From Streptomyces lasiicapitis (lineage in GTDB: Bacteria > Actinomycetota > Actinomycetes > Streptomycetales > Streptomycetaceae), in contig NZ_BMNG01000009.1 of the NCBI RefSeq assembly GCF_014646335.1, forward strand, positions 1-64,000: 64,000 nt of DNA, written 5' to 3'. Positions within the stretch are counted from its first letter, which is position 1. The number at the start of each line of letters is the position of its first letter. Positions 20,601 to 28,598 of the stretch are shown here, one piece after another. The position numbers and the translations under genes were made by a program. Under the pieces are notes generated by a model. It searched no databases. It was not told where the DNA came from and worked only from the letters and a program-made list of their open reading frames with translations.

Positions 20601-20832
20601 GCTCGTCGGGATCGCGGACCTGGCACTGCGCCAGGGCGACGACGAGCAGGCCGCGCGGCTGCTCGCGGCGAGCGCGGGGGTGCGCGGCCTCAAGGACCGC
20701 TCGCAGCCGGACGTGGCCCGGATCGAGCAGAGCGCGCGGAGCCGCCTCGGCGACGTGAAGTTCGCCGAGGCGGCTCAGGAGGGGAAGGACGGCGACTGGT
20801 CCCAGCTGGTCGAGGTGACGCTCGCTTCGTGA
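17656..20832 (+). CDS. SARP-type regulator with BTAD, NB-ARC and C-terminal helical repeats (AfsR-like)
   Basis: This 1058-residue regulator begins with an OmpR-like winged helix (IGMLGPFNVRADDGG) and a bacterial transcriptional activation domain (to about residue 250). An NB-ARC ATPase follows with an intact Walker A (VIGPGGAGKTRLA) and Walker B (ALLILDNCEH), then TPR-like helices to the C-terminus. Large SARPs of this type activate antibiotic or export genes through 11-bp-spaced direct repeats. GTG 17656 places the DNA-binding domain at the N-terminus; a TTG at 17605 would add 17 unlikely residues. It converges on a DrrAB-type exporter operon whose upstream region has repeats of that spacing. 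Confidence 0.88.
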   Translation: MLIGMLGPFNVRADDGGLVDVPGARLRGLLVALALKPGHAVPKASLVDWIWGEHPPADATNALQRLVSRLRKVLPDGVIEGQTDGYRLKVEPDAVDAVRFERLVSAGESRTEDASRRVRLLREALELWRGAAMQDVGLQESGAFDAAVVRLDGLRLTATEEWADAEITLGRGAELVTELTDLVAAHPVRERLAAALMRALVAAGRDSEALVVYQRAREALADTLGVDPSQELAALHVALLRGELGRGDAGRDEASRKTNLRAELTTFVGKGADVAAVGELVAEHRLTTVIGPGGAGKTRLATETARTLVGDLPDGAWLVELASIGADGDVTDVAQATLGGLGLRDALLGGAANATLTDRLIAAIRDREALLILDNCEHVIESAATFAHGVLGQCRRLRILATSREPLGITGEALWPVEPLALPEGDADPSGIESSPAVQLLRDRAGAVRRDLAADPHTLATMVRVCRALDGMPLAIELAAARLRTMSVDQLANRLDDRFRLLTSGSRTALPRHKTLRAAVDWSWELLTPEERTVLRRLSVFSGGASLEAAERVCAGDAGDTVEQWQVLELLTALTEKSLLVAEGDSAPRYRMLGTIKEYAGERLAEVGEADLARDAHLTYFTELCETAEPHLRRAEQLDWLATLEAEHDNIGAATRGALAAGDAQASMRLAAGAGWYWWLGGHRTEGFEMLTAATSMPGEVTDGVRATAYGLVAMFVSSGRGDANQAEEWIRKAHRFGAHGKDRHPLLGFIVALERMLEGPDASLPELERLLGDEDPWARALARLHLGKMRVVLGREGAEADAYLERALVEFRAVGERFGISFALTELAERIAVRGEFARACQYYEEAIAVVTEVGATEDLIRMRSMQARLYWLDGDEAACAATVAEAERYAERVTWPDALAELAFAKAELARWGGDVAETRRQLDVATALLGDEAEHSYILAMTHDMLGYVAEDLGEAREHRAAAFAAASEAGHAPLTAQMLVGIADLALRQGDDEQAARLLAASAGVRGLKDRSQPDVARIEQSARSRLGDVKFAEAAQEGKDGDWSQLVEVTLAS

Positions 20833-20839
20833 GCGTCAC
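20815..20839. terminator. Hairpin across the stop codon of the SARP gene
   Basis: GTGACGCTC at 20815-20823 pairs perfectly with GAGCGTCAC at 20831-20839 over a 7-base loop. It overlaps the SARP stop codon and lies 15 bases before the end of the convergent permease gene, so it may terminate both. The right arm is also the first unit of a short imperfect repeat series running to about 20875. Confidence 0.55.
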
Positions 20840-20853
20840 CCGCTCCGTGAACG

Positions 20854-21615
20854 TCAGGCCCGCTTCTTGAACGTGGAGATCGCCCACACGTATCCGACGA
20901 CGGCGATCCCGACGCACCAGGCCAGGGCCGCGAGCGTGTCGCCGCCCGACGGGTCGCCCGCCAGGAGACCGCGCAGGGTCTCGATGATCGGGGTGAAGGG
21001 CTGGTACTCCACGAACTGCCGGACACCGGTGTCCATCGTCTCCGCGGGGACGAACGCGCTGCTCAGGAAAGGCAGCATGATCAGCGGCACGGTGGCCATG
21101 CCCGCCGACTCCACGCTCTTCGCGGCGAGCCCCATGGCGACGGTGAGCCAGCTGGCCGCGAAGCTCAGGAGCACGATGACACCGAGCACACCGAGCCAGT
21201 CGAGGGCGCTCGCGCCCGGGTCGAACCCCATCAGGAACGCCACCCCGACGATGGCCGCGCAGGCCACCAGGGCACGCACCGTCGTGATGACGACATGCCC
21301 GGTCAGCATGGCACCGCGGGAGACGTCCATGACCTTGAACCGGTTGATGACGCCCTTGGTCATGTCGTCGTTCACGGCCGTCGCGGTGGCCCCGAGCCCG
21401 TAGCTGATGGCCATCACGAGCAGGCCTGGTGTCGCGTAGTCGATGTAGGAGACGCCGACGTCGAACCCGCCGCCGAGCACCTTGACGAACATCAGCATGA
21501 GCACGATCGGCAACAGGATCGCGTTGAACATCGTGATCGGGTTCCGCATGCTGTGCTTGATGTTGCGGCGCAGCATGATCGCCGAATCGCCCAGTGTCGT
21601 CGAGATCGTGCTCAT
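20854..21615 (-). CDS. ABC-2 type transporter permease (DrrB-like)
   Basis: This 253-residue membrane protein has about six hydrophobic segments and the ABC-2 permease pattern seen in daunorubicin DrrB and relatives (an early MLRRNIKHSMRNPITMF cytosolic stretch, then FNAILLPIVLMLMFV; a late EYQPFTPIIETLRGLL before the last helix). Its start overlaps the stop of the ATP-binding gene (TCAT at 21612-21615 on the plus strand). It should form the membrane half of an exporter of a hydrophobic compound, possibly an antibiotic. Confidence 0.9.
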   Translation of the reverse strand: MSTISTTLGDSAIMLRRNIKHSMRNPITMFNAILLPIVLMLMFVKVLGGGFDVGVSYIDYATPGLLVMAISYGLGATATAVNDDMTKGVINRFKVMDVSRGAMLTGHVVITTVRALVACAAIVGVAFLMGFDPGASALDWLGVLGVIVLLSFAASWLTVAMGLAAKSVESAGMATVPLIMLPFLSSAFVPAETMDTGVRQFVEYQPFTPIIETLRGLLAGDPSGGDTLAALAWCVGIAVVGYVWAISTFKKRA

Positions 21616-22547
21616 CGCGCGATCGCCTCCTTGGTGGTGTTCTCGGTCAGGGCGAGGAAGACGTCGTCGAGGTCGGGGGTGTGCAGGGACAGCTCGTCCG
21701 CCTCGATGCCGACGGAGTCCAGCCAGTCGAGGACGGAGCGCAGTTCGCGCTGGCTGCCGTCGCTGGGGATCCGCAGCGACAGCGTCTCGTCGTCCGTGGT
21801 GGCGTCGCGCAGCGTGGCGGCGGCGGAGCGGTACGCGGCCGGGTCGGTGAAGCGCAGGCGCACATGCCCGCCGGGGATGCGCCGCTTCAGCTGTTCGGGG
21901 GTGCCCTCGGCGACCAGGCGGCCGTGGTTGAGCACCGCGATCCGGTCGGCGAGCTCGTCGGCCTCGTCCAGGTACTGGGTGGTGAGGAAGATGGTGGTGC
22001 CGTCGGCGACGAGGCCGCGGACGATGTCCCACATGGTGCGCCTGCTGCGCGGGTCGAGGCCCGTCGTCGGCTCGTCCAGGAAGATGATTTCCGGCTTGCC
22101 GATCAGCGTCATGGCCAGGTCGAGCTTGCGGCGCATACCGCCGGAGTAGGTCGCGACCAGCTTGTCCGCCGACTCCACCAGGTCGAACCGCTCGAGGAGC
22201 CCGGTGACCACGTCACGGGAGCGCACCCGCTTCAGGTCCGCCATGAGCTGCAGATTCTCCCGGCCCGAAAGCAGCTCGTCCACCGCGGCGAACTGACCGG
22301 TCACGCCGATGGCGGCCCGCACCTGCTTGATTCCCGTCGCCACGTCGTGGCCGGCGACGCGCACCGACCCGGCGTCGGCGGTCATCAGCGTCGTCAGGAC
22401 GTTCACCGTGGTCGTCTTGCCCGCCCCGTTCGGGCCGAGCATCGAGTAGACCGATCCGGCGGCGACCTCGAAGTCGATGCCGTCGAGAACGACCTTGTCG
22501 CCGTATGCCTTGCGAAGGCCTGTCACTGCAATCGCTGAACTTTTCAT
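21612..22547 (-). CDS. ABC transporter ATP-binding protein (DrrA-like)
   Basis: This 311-residue ATPase has Walker A GPNGAGKTTTVNVL, signature YSGGMRRKLDLAMTL, Walker B IIFLDEPTTGLDPRSRR and a C-terminal extension of about 90 residues typical of the DrrA family of drug-export ATPases. It is the first gene of an exporter pair with the overlapping permease. The 87-bp region before it contains four TGTCA/TGACA half-sites at 11-12 bp steps. Confidence 0.92.
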   Translation of the reverse strand: MKSSAIAVTGLRKAYGDKVVLDGIDFEVAAGSVYSMLGPNGAGKTTTVNVLTTLMTADAGSVRVAGHDVATGIKQVRAAIGVTGQFAAVDELLSGRENLQLMADLKRVRSRDVVTGLLERFDLVESADKLVATYSGGMRRKLDLAMTLIGKPEIIFLDEPTTGLDPRSRRTMWDIVRGLVADGTTIFLTTQYLDEADELADRIAVLNHGRLVAEGTPEQLKRRIPGGHVRLRFTDPAAYRSAAATLRDATTDDETLSLRIPSDGSQRELRSVLDWLDSVGIEADELSLHTPDLDDVFLALTENTTKEAIAR

Positions 22548-22570
22548 GCCCCTACCTTCGCGACGGGGGC

Positions 22571-22609
22571 TGTCAGCCGTCTGTCACACCCCTGACACGG
22601 CCACTGACA
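22571..22609 (-). promoter_or_regulatory. Phased TGTCA/TGACA repeats upstream of the DrrA-like gene
   Basis: On the plus strand TGTCA occurs at 22571-22575 and 22582-22586, and TGACA at 22593-22597 and 22605-22609. The steps are 11, 11 and 12 bases, about one helical turn. They lie 24-62 bases upstream of the ATG at 22547. SARP regulators bind direct repeats with 11-bp phasing, and a SARP gene lies at the far end of this cluster. The central TGTCA-N6-TGACA pair could equally be a palindromic operator. Confidence 0.5.
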
Positions 22610-22634
22610 CGGCGTTCCATGGCATCGTCCTTGG

Positions 22635-25028
22635 TCAGAGGGGTGTGGTGGCCGCGGTGGCCCGCGCCAGGTACGGCCCCGTCCGGCTCCCGGCGACCCG
22701 GGCCACGTCGGCCGGGGCCCCCGCGGCGACCACGCGCCCGCCGTCGTCCCCGCCCCCGGGCCCGAGATCCACCACCCAGTCCGCTCCGCCCACCACGGCC
22801 ATGTCGTGCTCGACGACGACCACGGAGTGCCCGGCGTCCACCAGCTCGTGCAGCCGCCCCACGAGCACCTCCACATCCGCCGGATGCAGCCCGGCGGTGG
22901 GCTCGTCGAGGAGGTAGAGGGTGTGCCCGCGCCGCCCCCGCTGCAGCTCGCTGGCCAGCTTGATGCGCTGCGCCTCGCCGCCGGACAGCTCCGTCGCGGG
23001 CTGCCCGAGCCGCAGATAGCCGAGGCCTACGTCGAGGAGCGTGCGCAGGCTGCGCAGTACGGCGGGCGTTTCGGCGAAGAAGTCGGCGGCGGCCTCGACG
23101 GTCAGGTCGAGGACGTCCGCGACGGTCAGCCCGCCGTGCGTGACCTGGAGGGTCTCGGGGTTGTAGCGGGCGCCCCCGCAGTCCGGGCACGGGGCGTACG
23201 TGCTGGGCAGGAAGAGCAGCTCGACGCTCACGAACCCCTCGCCCTGACAGGTCTCGCAGCGCCCGCCCGCCACGTTGAAGGAGAACCGCCCCACGCCGTA
23301 GCCGCGCGCCTTCGCCTCGTCCGTCTCCGCGAACACCTTGCGTACGACGTCGAAGAGTCCGGTGTACGTGGCGAGGTTGGAGCGGGGCGTGCGGCCGATC
23401 GGCTTCTGGTCCACGCACACCAGGCGGTCCACGCCCGCGAGCTCCTCCGCACGCTCGGCCAGCTCGCCGATCAGCGTGGACTTGCCCGATCCCGAAACCC
23501 CCGTCACGGCTGTGAACGCGCCCAGCGGGAACTCCGCCGTCACGTCCCGCAGGTTGTGCCGCGACACCGGGCCGACCTTCAACCAGCCGCGCGGCGTACG
23601 CACCTGACGTACCGTCACAGGCTCCCGGTCGAACAGGAAGCGCGCCGTGGCCGACTCCGCCACCGCCTCGAGGTCGGCCACCGGGCCGCTGTGCAGCACA
23701 CGCCCGCCGTGCTCGCCCGCCTGCGGTCCCACGTCGACCAGCCAGTCCGCGTGCCGCATCACGTCCAGGTGGTGCTCGACCACGAACACCGAGTTGCCCG
23801 CCGCCTTGAGCCGGTCCAGGACGGTCAGGAGCGACTCGGTGTCGGCGGGATGCAGTCCGGCCGACGGCTCGTCCAGGACGTACACGACACCGAAGAGCCC
23901 CGAGCGCAACTGTGTGGCCAGGCGCAGGCGTTGCAGCTCGCCCGCCGAGAGGGTGGGGGTCGCGCGGTCGGGGGAGAGGTAGCCGAGGCCCAGCTCTGTG
24001 ATCGTGCCGATGCGGGCCAGGAGATCGGCGGTGAGGACCCCTGCCGTCTCCGCGCCGGCTGCCCCCGCGCCCGAACCGGCCGCCGCCTCAAGGCACTTGG
24101 CCAGCTCGGACAGCGGCAGCGCGGACAGCTCCGCGATGGTGCGGCCCGCGAACGTGACCGCCATCGCCTCCGGCCGCAGCCGGCTGCCGCCGCAGGCCGG
24201 GCACGGCTCGCTGGCCAGGAACCGCTCGGCCTTCGTGCGCAGCGTCTGGCTCTTGGAGTCGGCGAACGTCTTCATCACATAGCGCCGTGCGCTCATGTAC
24301 GTGCCCTGGTACGGGCGTTGGATGCGGCCCGCGTCGCGCACGGGGTGCACGGTGACGACCGGCTGCTCGTCGGTGAACAGGATCCAGTCGCGGTCGGCCC
24401 GCGGCAGCTCGCGCCACGGGCGGTCCACGTCGTGGCCGAGGGCGTCGAGCACGTCGCGCAGGTTCTTGCCCTGCCAGGCGCCGGGCCAGGCGGCGATCGC
24501 GCCGTCGCGGATGGACAGCGATTGGTCGGGTACGAGCAGGTCCTCCGTCGTGCGGTGGACCCTGCCGATGCCGTGGCACTCGGGACAGGCCCCGGCCGCC
24601 GTGTTCGGCGAGAACGCGTCGGAGTCGAGACGTTCCGCCCCCGCCGGGTAGTCGCCCGCGCGCGAGAACAGCATCCGCAGTGAATTGGAGAGCGTCGTGA
24701 CCGTGCCCACCGACGAACGGGACGTGGGTGCCGCGCGGCGCTGCTGGAGCGAGACCGCGGGCGGCAGCCCCGTGATCTCCCCGACCTTCGGTGCCCCCAC
24801 CTGGTGGATCAGGCGGCGCGCGTACGGGGCGACCGACTCGAAGTAGCGCCGCTGCGCCTCCGCGTAGATCGTCCCGAACGCGAGCGAGGACTTCCCGGAG
24901 CCGGAGACCCCGGTGAACACGGCGATGACGTCGCGCGGAACGTCCACGTCGACCCCGCGCAGATTGTGCTCGCGGGCACCCCGGACCCGTACGAAAGGAT
25001 CGTGGTCGTGAGCGGGGCGACTGTGCAT
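22635..25028 (-). CDS. UvrA-like ABC ATPase (DrrC-type drug resistance protein)
   Basis: This 797-residue protein is shorter than repair UvrA (about 940-1000). It keeps two Walker A motifs (FTGVSGSGKSSLAFG near the start; VTGVSGSGKSTLIGE about residue 510), two ABC signatures (LSAGELQRLRLA and LSGGEAQRIKLA) and several Cys pairs (CPECHGIG, CPACGG, CETCQGEG, CPDCGG). Short UvrA paralogs such as DrrC protect antibiotic producers from DNA-binding drugs. The location directly upstream of a DrrAB-like exporter supports that role over general excision repair. A good -10 match (TAGAAT, complement of 25068-25073) lies 40 bases upstream, inside the next gene's stop. Confidence 0.88.
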   Translation of the reverse strand: MHSRPAHDHDPFVRVRGAREHNLRGVDVDVPRDVIAVFTGVSGSGKSSLAFGTIYAEAQRRYFESVAPYARRLIHQVGAPKVGEITGLPPAVSLQQRRAAPTSRSSVGTVTTLSNSLRMLFSRAGDYPAGAERLDSDAFSPNTAAGACPECHGIGRVHRTTEDLLVPDQSLSIRDGAIAAWPGAWQGKNLRDVLDALGHDVDRPWRELPRADRDWILFTDEQPVVTVHPVRDAGRIQRPYQGTYMSARRYVMKTFADSKSQTLRTKAERFLASEPCPACGGSRLRPEAMAVTFAGRTIAELSALPLSELAKCLEAAAGSGAGAAGAETAGVLTADLLARIGTITELGLGYLSPDRATPTLSAGELQRLRLATQLRSGLFGVVYVLDEPSAGLHPADTESLLTVLDRLKAAGNSVFVVEHHLDVMRHADWLVDVGPQAGEHGGRVLHSGPVADLEAVAESATARFLFDREPVTVRQVRTPRGWLKVGPVSRHNLRDVTAEFPLGAFTAVTGVSGSGKSTLIGELAERAEELAGVDRLVCVDQKPIGRTPRSNLATYTGLFDVVRKVFAETDEAKARGYGVGRFSFNVAGGRCETCQGEGFVSVELLFLPSTYAPCPDCGGARYNPETLQVTHGGLTVADVLDLTVEAAADFFAETPAVLRSLRTLLDVGLGYLRLGQPATELSGGEAQRIKLASELQRGRRGHTLYLLDEPTAGLHPADVEVLVGRLHELVDAGHSVVVVEHDMAVVGGADWVVDLGPGGGDDGGRVVAAGAPADVARVAGSRTGPYLARATAATTPL

Positions 25029-25067
25029 GGGGCGGGCTCCGTACGCGGATCGGGGGCAAACCCCACG

Positions 25068-25073
25068 ATTCTA
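25068..25073 (-). promoter_or_regulatory. Candidate -10 element of the UvrA-like gene
   Basis: The minus strand reads TAGAAT here, a close match to the Streptomyces vegetative -10 consensus, 40 bases before the start codon at 25028. No good -35 is visible at the right distance, so recognition might be by an activator or another sigma factor. Confidence 0.35.
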
Positions 25074-26141
25074 GGCCGGGGCGGGTTCCGCACCCTGAGC
25101 GGAGTGCGCGGTGGCCCCAGGTGCCGGTGCCGGTGCCGGTGCCCGCAGGCCCGCGATCCGCGCCAGGCGCCGGAAGGAGTCCCGGAGTCCCTCGCGGTCG
25201 TACGTGCTCGTCGTCACCAGGACCTCCTGCGCGCCGCTCTCCTCGATCAGCTTCTCCAGCTCGGCGGCGACCTGGTCCTCGGTGCCGGCGATGTGTCCGC
25301 GCAGCCCCGACTCGTAGAAACCGCGCTCCTTCTCCGTCATCGCTCCCGTCGCCACGAGCTCCTCGACGCGCTCGGCGGGCGGCAGCGGCGGAAAGGTGCC
25401 GTGGGTGCGGGAGTACGCCAATGACCAGGCCTCGGGTATGAGCAGCCGCCGGGCCGCCTCCTCGGAGTCCGCGACGGCGATCGAGCCCGAGACGACGACG
25501 TACGGCTCGGCCGACCAGGCGGAGGGCCGGAACGCCGCGCGGTAGCGCTCGACGGCGGCCAGCATCTTCTCGCGGCCCCTGATGTCGCCGACGACCATAG
25601 GAAGCCCCGATTCCGCCGCGATGCGGGCCCCCTCGCCGATCGCGAGGACGTACGGTGGCACGCTCAGGCCCTCCGCCGGGCGCGCGTGCACACCCGTGTC
25701 CGAGGTGCCCCGGAACCAGCCGAGCAGTTCTTCGAGATGTGCCGCGAAGTCGTCCGCGTCGTGCTTGTCACGCCCGAGCGCCCTGCGCACGCCGTCCGTG
25801 AACCCGACCGAACGCCCGAGCCCCATGTCGATCCGCCCCGGGAACAGCGCTTCGAGCACCCCGAACTGCTCGGCCACCACCAGCGGCTGATGGTTCGGCA
25901 GCATCACGCCGCCCGTGCCCACCCGGATGCTCCGCGTGGCCCCGGCGACCGCCGCCGCGAGCACCGTCGGAGCGGAACCGGCGACCCCCGGCACGCCGTG
26001 GTGCTCGGACACCCAGAACCGGTGATACCCGAGCGCCTCCAGCTCCTGGGCGAGGGCGACGGTGTCCCGCAGGGGTTCCGTGGTGTCGTGTCCCTCGCGG
26101 GTTCGGGAGCGGTCCAGGACCGAGAGTCGTAGGGCGTTCAC
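25071..26141 (-). CDS. LLM-class flavin-dependent oxidoreductase (MsnO8-like)
   Basis: This 356-residue protein belongs to the bacterial luciferase-like superfamily. It starts LRLSVLDRSRTREG, with YHRFWVSEHHGVPGVAGSAPT early and VGTGGVMLPNHQPLVVAEQFG in the middle, the marks of the MsnO8-type F420/FMN monooxygenase-like group. The substrate is unknown. The C-terminus is a short Ala-Pro tail (PAPAPAPG) encoded by four GGTGCC units at about 25120-25143, which may vary between strains. It overlaps the likely promoter of the UvrA-like gene. Confidence 0.85.
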   Translation of the reverse strand: MNALRLSVLDRSRTREGHDTTEPLRDTVALAQELEALGYHRFWVSEHHGVPGVAGSAPTVLAAAVAGATRSIRVGTGGVMLPNHQPLVVAEQFGVLEALFPGRIDMGLGRSVGFTDGVRRALGRDKHDADDFAAHLEELLGWFRGTSDTGVHARPAEGLSVPPYVLAIGEGARIAAESGLPMVVGDIRGREKMLAAVERYRAAFRPSAWSAEPYVVVSGSIAVADSEEAARRLLIPEAWSLAYSRTHGTFPPLPPAERVEELVATGAMTEKERGFYESGLRGHIAGTEDQVAAELEKLIEESGAQEVLVTTSTYDREGLRDSFRRLARIAGLRAPAPAPAPGATAHSAQGAEPAPA

Positions 26142-26238
26142 CTCTCCATGATCCGCCAGGTCCCTGGGGCGGGCAAAGTGATTCTGGCCGCACTTGGCGT
26201 GCGGCTCCCGGCGGAGGGCGCGGCGCTGTTGGTGATCC

Positions 26239-27189
26239 TCAGCCGCGCGTGACGCGCGCCGGCTCTCCCGCGTCGGCGGCCGCGTCCTCGTGCGGCGCGA
26301 TCCGGCGCAGCAGGAAGCCCGCGGACATGGCCATCGCGAACATCACCACCGCGTACACCGCCGAGGGGATGGCCATGCGGGTGCTGTCGAGGAGGGTGGG
26401 GCTGAGGGCGATGGCCATGGAGAGCGTGGTGTTGTGCATGCCGATCTCGAAGCAGGTGGCCACGGACTGCCGGTGGTCGCCGCGGGCCAGGCGGGTCGCG
26501 CCGTAGCCGATGGTCAGGGAGATCGCGGCGAAGAGGAAGACGACGAGGCCGACGTCGGCGAGGTAGCCGAGCACGTTGTCCCGCTCGGCGACGAGCGCGG
26601 CGATGATGATGCCGATGAGCGCGGAGATCGCCGTGACCTTGACCGCCTGGGTGGAGCGCTCCGCGAAGCGCGGACGGCGGTGCCGGACCAGCATGCCCGC
26701 CGCGACCGGCACAAGGACGACGAGGAAGACCTGCAGCGTCTTGTCGAAGCGCAGCCCGAGCACCTCGTCCGACCCGGCCATGAAGTGGTCGAGGGAGAGG
26801 TTCACGACGATCGGCAGCGTGAAGACCGCGATCACCGAATTGATCGCGGTCAGCGTGACGTTGAGGGCGACGTCGCCGCCGAAGAGATGGCTGAAGATGT
26901 TGGCCATCGTGCCGCCGGGGGAGGCCGCGAGCAGCATCATGCCGACGGCCAGCTCCGGGCTCAGGTCGAAGGCGAGGACCAGGCCCAGGCAGGCGGCGGG
27001 AAGGAGTGCCAGTTGGCAGACGAGGGCGACGGCCACGGGCCACGGGTAGGCCGCGACCCTGCGGAAGTCGGCCACGCTCAGGCCGAGGCCGAGACCGAAC
27101 ATGATCACGGCGAGGGCGGCAGGCAGCAGATAGGTGGTCAGCGGCGAGTCCACAGGAACAGGCTCCAGGAGGCTGCTTGAAATGTCCAC
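26239..27189 (-). CDS. Bile acid:sodium symporter family (BASS) transporter
   Basis: This 316-residue membrane protein has about nine or ten hydrophobic segments with the BASS pattern: an early MFGLGLGLSVADFRRV motif, LLAASPGGTMANIFSHLFGGD in the core (the conserved Pro-Gly-Gly crossover), and a second crossover region around ATCFEIGMHNTTLSMAIALS. BASS proteins move organic anions with sodium; the substrate here cannot be inferred. It probably forms a unit with the flavin monooxygenase gene upstream (66-bp gap, same strand). Confidence 0.88.
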   Translation of the reverse strand: MDISSSLLEPVPVDSPLTTYLLPAALAVIMFGLGLGLSVADFRRVAAYPWPVAVALVCQLALLPAACLGLVLAFDLSPELAVGMMLLAASPGGTMANIFSHLFGGDVALNVTLTAINSVIAVFTLPIVVNLSLDHFMAGSDEVLGLRFDKTLQVFLVVLVPVAAGMLVRHRRPRFAERSTQAVKVTAISALIGIIIAALVAERDNVLGYLADVGLVVFLFAAISLTIGYGATRLARGDHRQSVATCFEIGMHNTTLSMAIALSPTLLDSTRMAIPSAVYAVVMFAMAMSAGFLLRRIAPHEDAAADAGEPARVTRG

Positions 27190-27255
27190 GATCGGGCGGC
27201 AGTGATGCAGACCGACGTGGCTCCCTCCGCCCGCCCCGGAGTGGCTCGCGCCGCG

Positions 27256-28500
27256 CTACTTCTTGAACCGGGCCACGTACGCGTCGGCGCCCTCGGGGTC
27301 CATCAGCCACTCCCGGTACGTCGGCGGATCGGCGTACCCGTTGGCGAACCGGTGGGCGACCTCCGGGTGGTCGAAGGCGGTCTGGATGATGAGGGGCACC
27401 TGCTCGGGCTGCGGCTCGCGCAGCATGAACTCGGTGAAGGCGTGCGTGTGCCGGGCGTTCTGCCAGTACGCGTCGAAGGTCGCCCGCATCCACTCCTCGT
27501 CGAAGGGGAGGGCCCCGCGCTTGAGGACGGCGGTGAGGTAACTGGCCGCCGCCCGCGCGGCGTTGTTCGCGCCCTGGCCGGTGATCGGGTCGTGGACGGC
27601 GACGGCGTCCGCCAGGCCGAGGACCGGGCGGCCGCCGTCCACGTGTGCCACGGGGCGGCGGACCGTCGGAGTGATCGCGCCGTACAGGGCGGCACCGGGG
27701 TCGGTGGGTTCGGTGTGGCGGAAGCGTTCGTACTCCCAAGGCGCGTACGTACGCAGCAAGTCGAGGGCGCGTAGCCATCCCTCGGCGGCGGTGGGGCGGT
27801 CGGCCCAGCAGTCGTACGGCCCGTCCCACCTCCCCTCGAAGAGGACGATGTCGCAGGGCCCGCCGACCGTGAGCGCGCGCATGATGATCACGTCGCCGGC
27901 GGGCGGAACGCCGGTGGTGCGGACGTACCCCGCGGCCGGGTCGGAGTCGTCGTGCGCGACGCCGTGCACGTAGAAGCAGGCCAGGGTGCGCGGCGGCCGG
28001 TCGTGGACGGGCCAGGACGGGTCGGGGGCGAAGAGCGCGGAGAGCTCGCCGCGGCCGGTGGAGAGGACCGTCAGGTCGTGCGCGGCGGCGAGGGCGGCCA
28101 CGTCGGCGGGGCCGACGGACCGGTACTCCGTGCGCCCGCCCCGCTCCTCGAACAGTTCCAGCCAGGCGGCCAGCTTGACCCGCTGGTCGACCGAGCGCAC
28201 CTCTTCGTCGAACGGCGCCGCGAACCGCCGTACCGGCACCTCCCGTTGCTTCTCCGGCTCCCAGTGGCTGAGCTCGAACCCCGGCATCACGGGTGCGGAG
28301 TCGTCCCAGAGCGCGAGCCCGGCGGCACGCTCGATGCGCAGGGCCGGGCCGAACATGAGCTGGGTCGAGGTCACCCGCCCTGCCCGCACGTCCTCCGGGC
28401 GCCGCTCGGCGACGAGCGTGACCTCATGTCCGGCGTCCAGGAGCCCGAGACCCAGCTGGAGTCCCGCCTGCCCCGCGCCCACGATCGCGATCCCGCGCAC
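27256..28500 (-). CDS. FAD-dependent styrene/indole monooxygenase-like protein
   Basis: This 414-residue protein has the N-terminal FAD-binding signature GIAIVGAGQAGLQLGLGLLD followed by VTLVAERRPEDVRAG, and the overall sequence resembles the oxygenase component (StyA) of two-component styrene monooxygenases. A late DAVAVHDPITGQGANNAARA segment fits the flavin-binding DG-type motif. A reductase partner is not obvious nearby. GTG 28500 was chosen because the nucleotide-binding fold starts there; the upstream extension to 28539 is Arg/Gly-rich. Confidence 0.82.
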   Translation of the reverse strand: MRGIAIVGAGQAGLQLGLGLLDAGHEVTLVAERRPEDVRAGRVTSTQLMFGPALRIERAAGLALWDDSAPVMPGFELSHWEPEKQREVPVRRFAAPFDEEVRSVDQRVKLAAWLELFEERGGRTEYRSVGPADVAALAAAHDLTVLSTGRGELSALFAPDPSWPVHDRPPRTLACFYVHGVAHDDSDPAAGYVRTTGVPPAGDVIIMRALTVGGPCDIVLFEGRWDGPYDCWADRPTAAEGWLRALDLLRTYAPWEYERFRHTEPTDPGAALYGAITPTVRRPVAHVDGGRPVLGLADAVAVHDPITGQGANNAARAAASYLTAVLKRGALPFDEEWMRATFDAYWQNARHTHAFTEFMLREPQPEQVPLIIQTAFDHPEVAHRFANGYADPPTYREWLMDPEGADAYVARFKK

Positions 28501-28598
28501 CTCGGCCTCCGTCCCGCCCCGGCGGCCTCGGCCGGGCACGGTTCAGTCGTACCCACAGTCCAGGGCCGCCACCTGCGTACGTTCCGTACGCTGACGGC

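Noticed and set aside
17656..25028. Antibiotic biosynthetic gene cluster led by the SARP
   Set aside because: No PKS, NRPS, terpene or RiPP genes occur near it; only regulation, export and UvrA-like genes are present.
25071..26141. LLM-type oxidoreductase as a missing ergothioneine step
   Set aside because: The luciferase-like fold has no relation to the PLP-dependent EgtE lyase, and the gene lies outside the egt operon.
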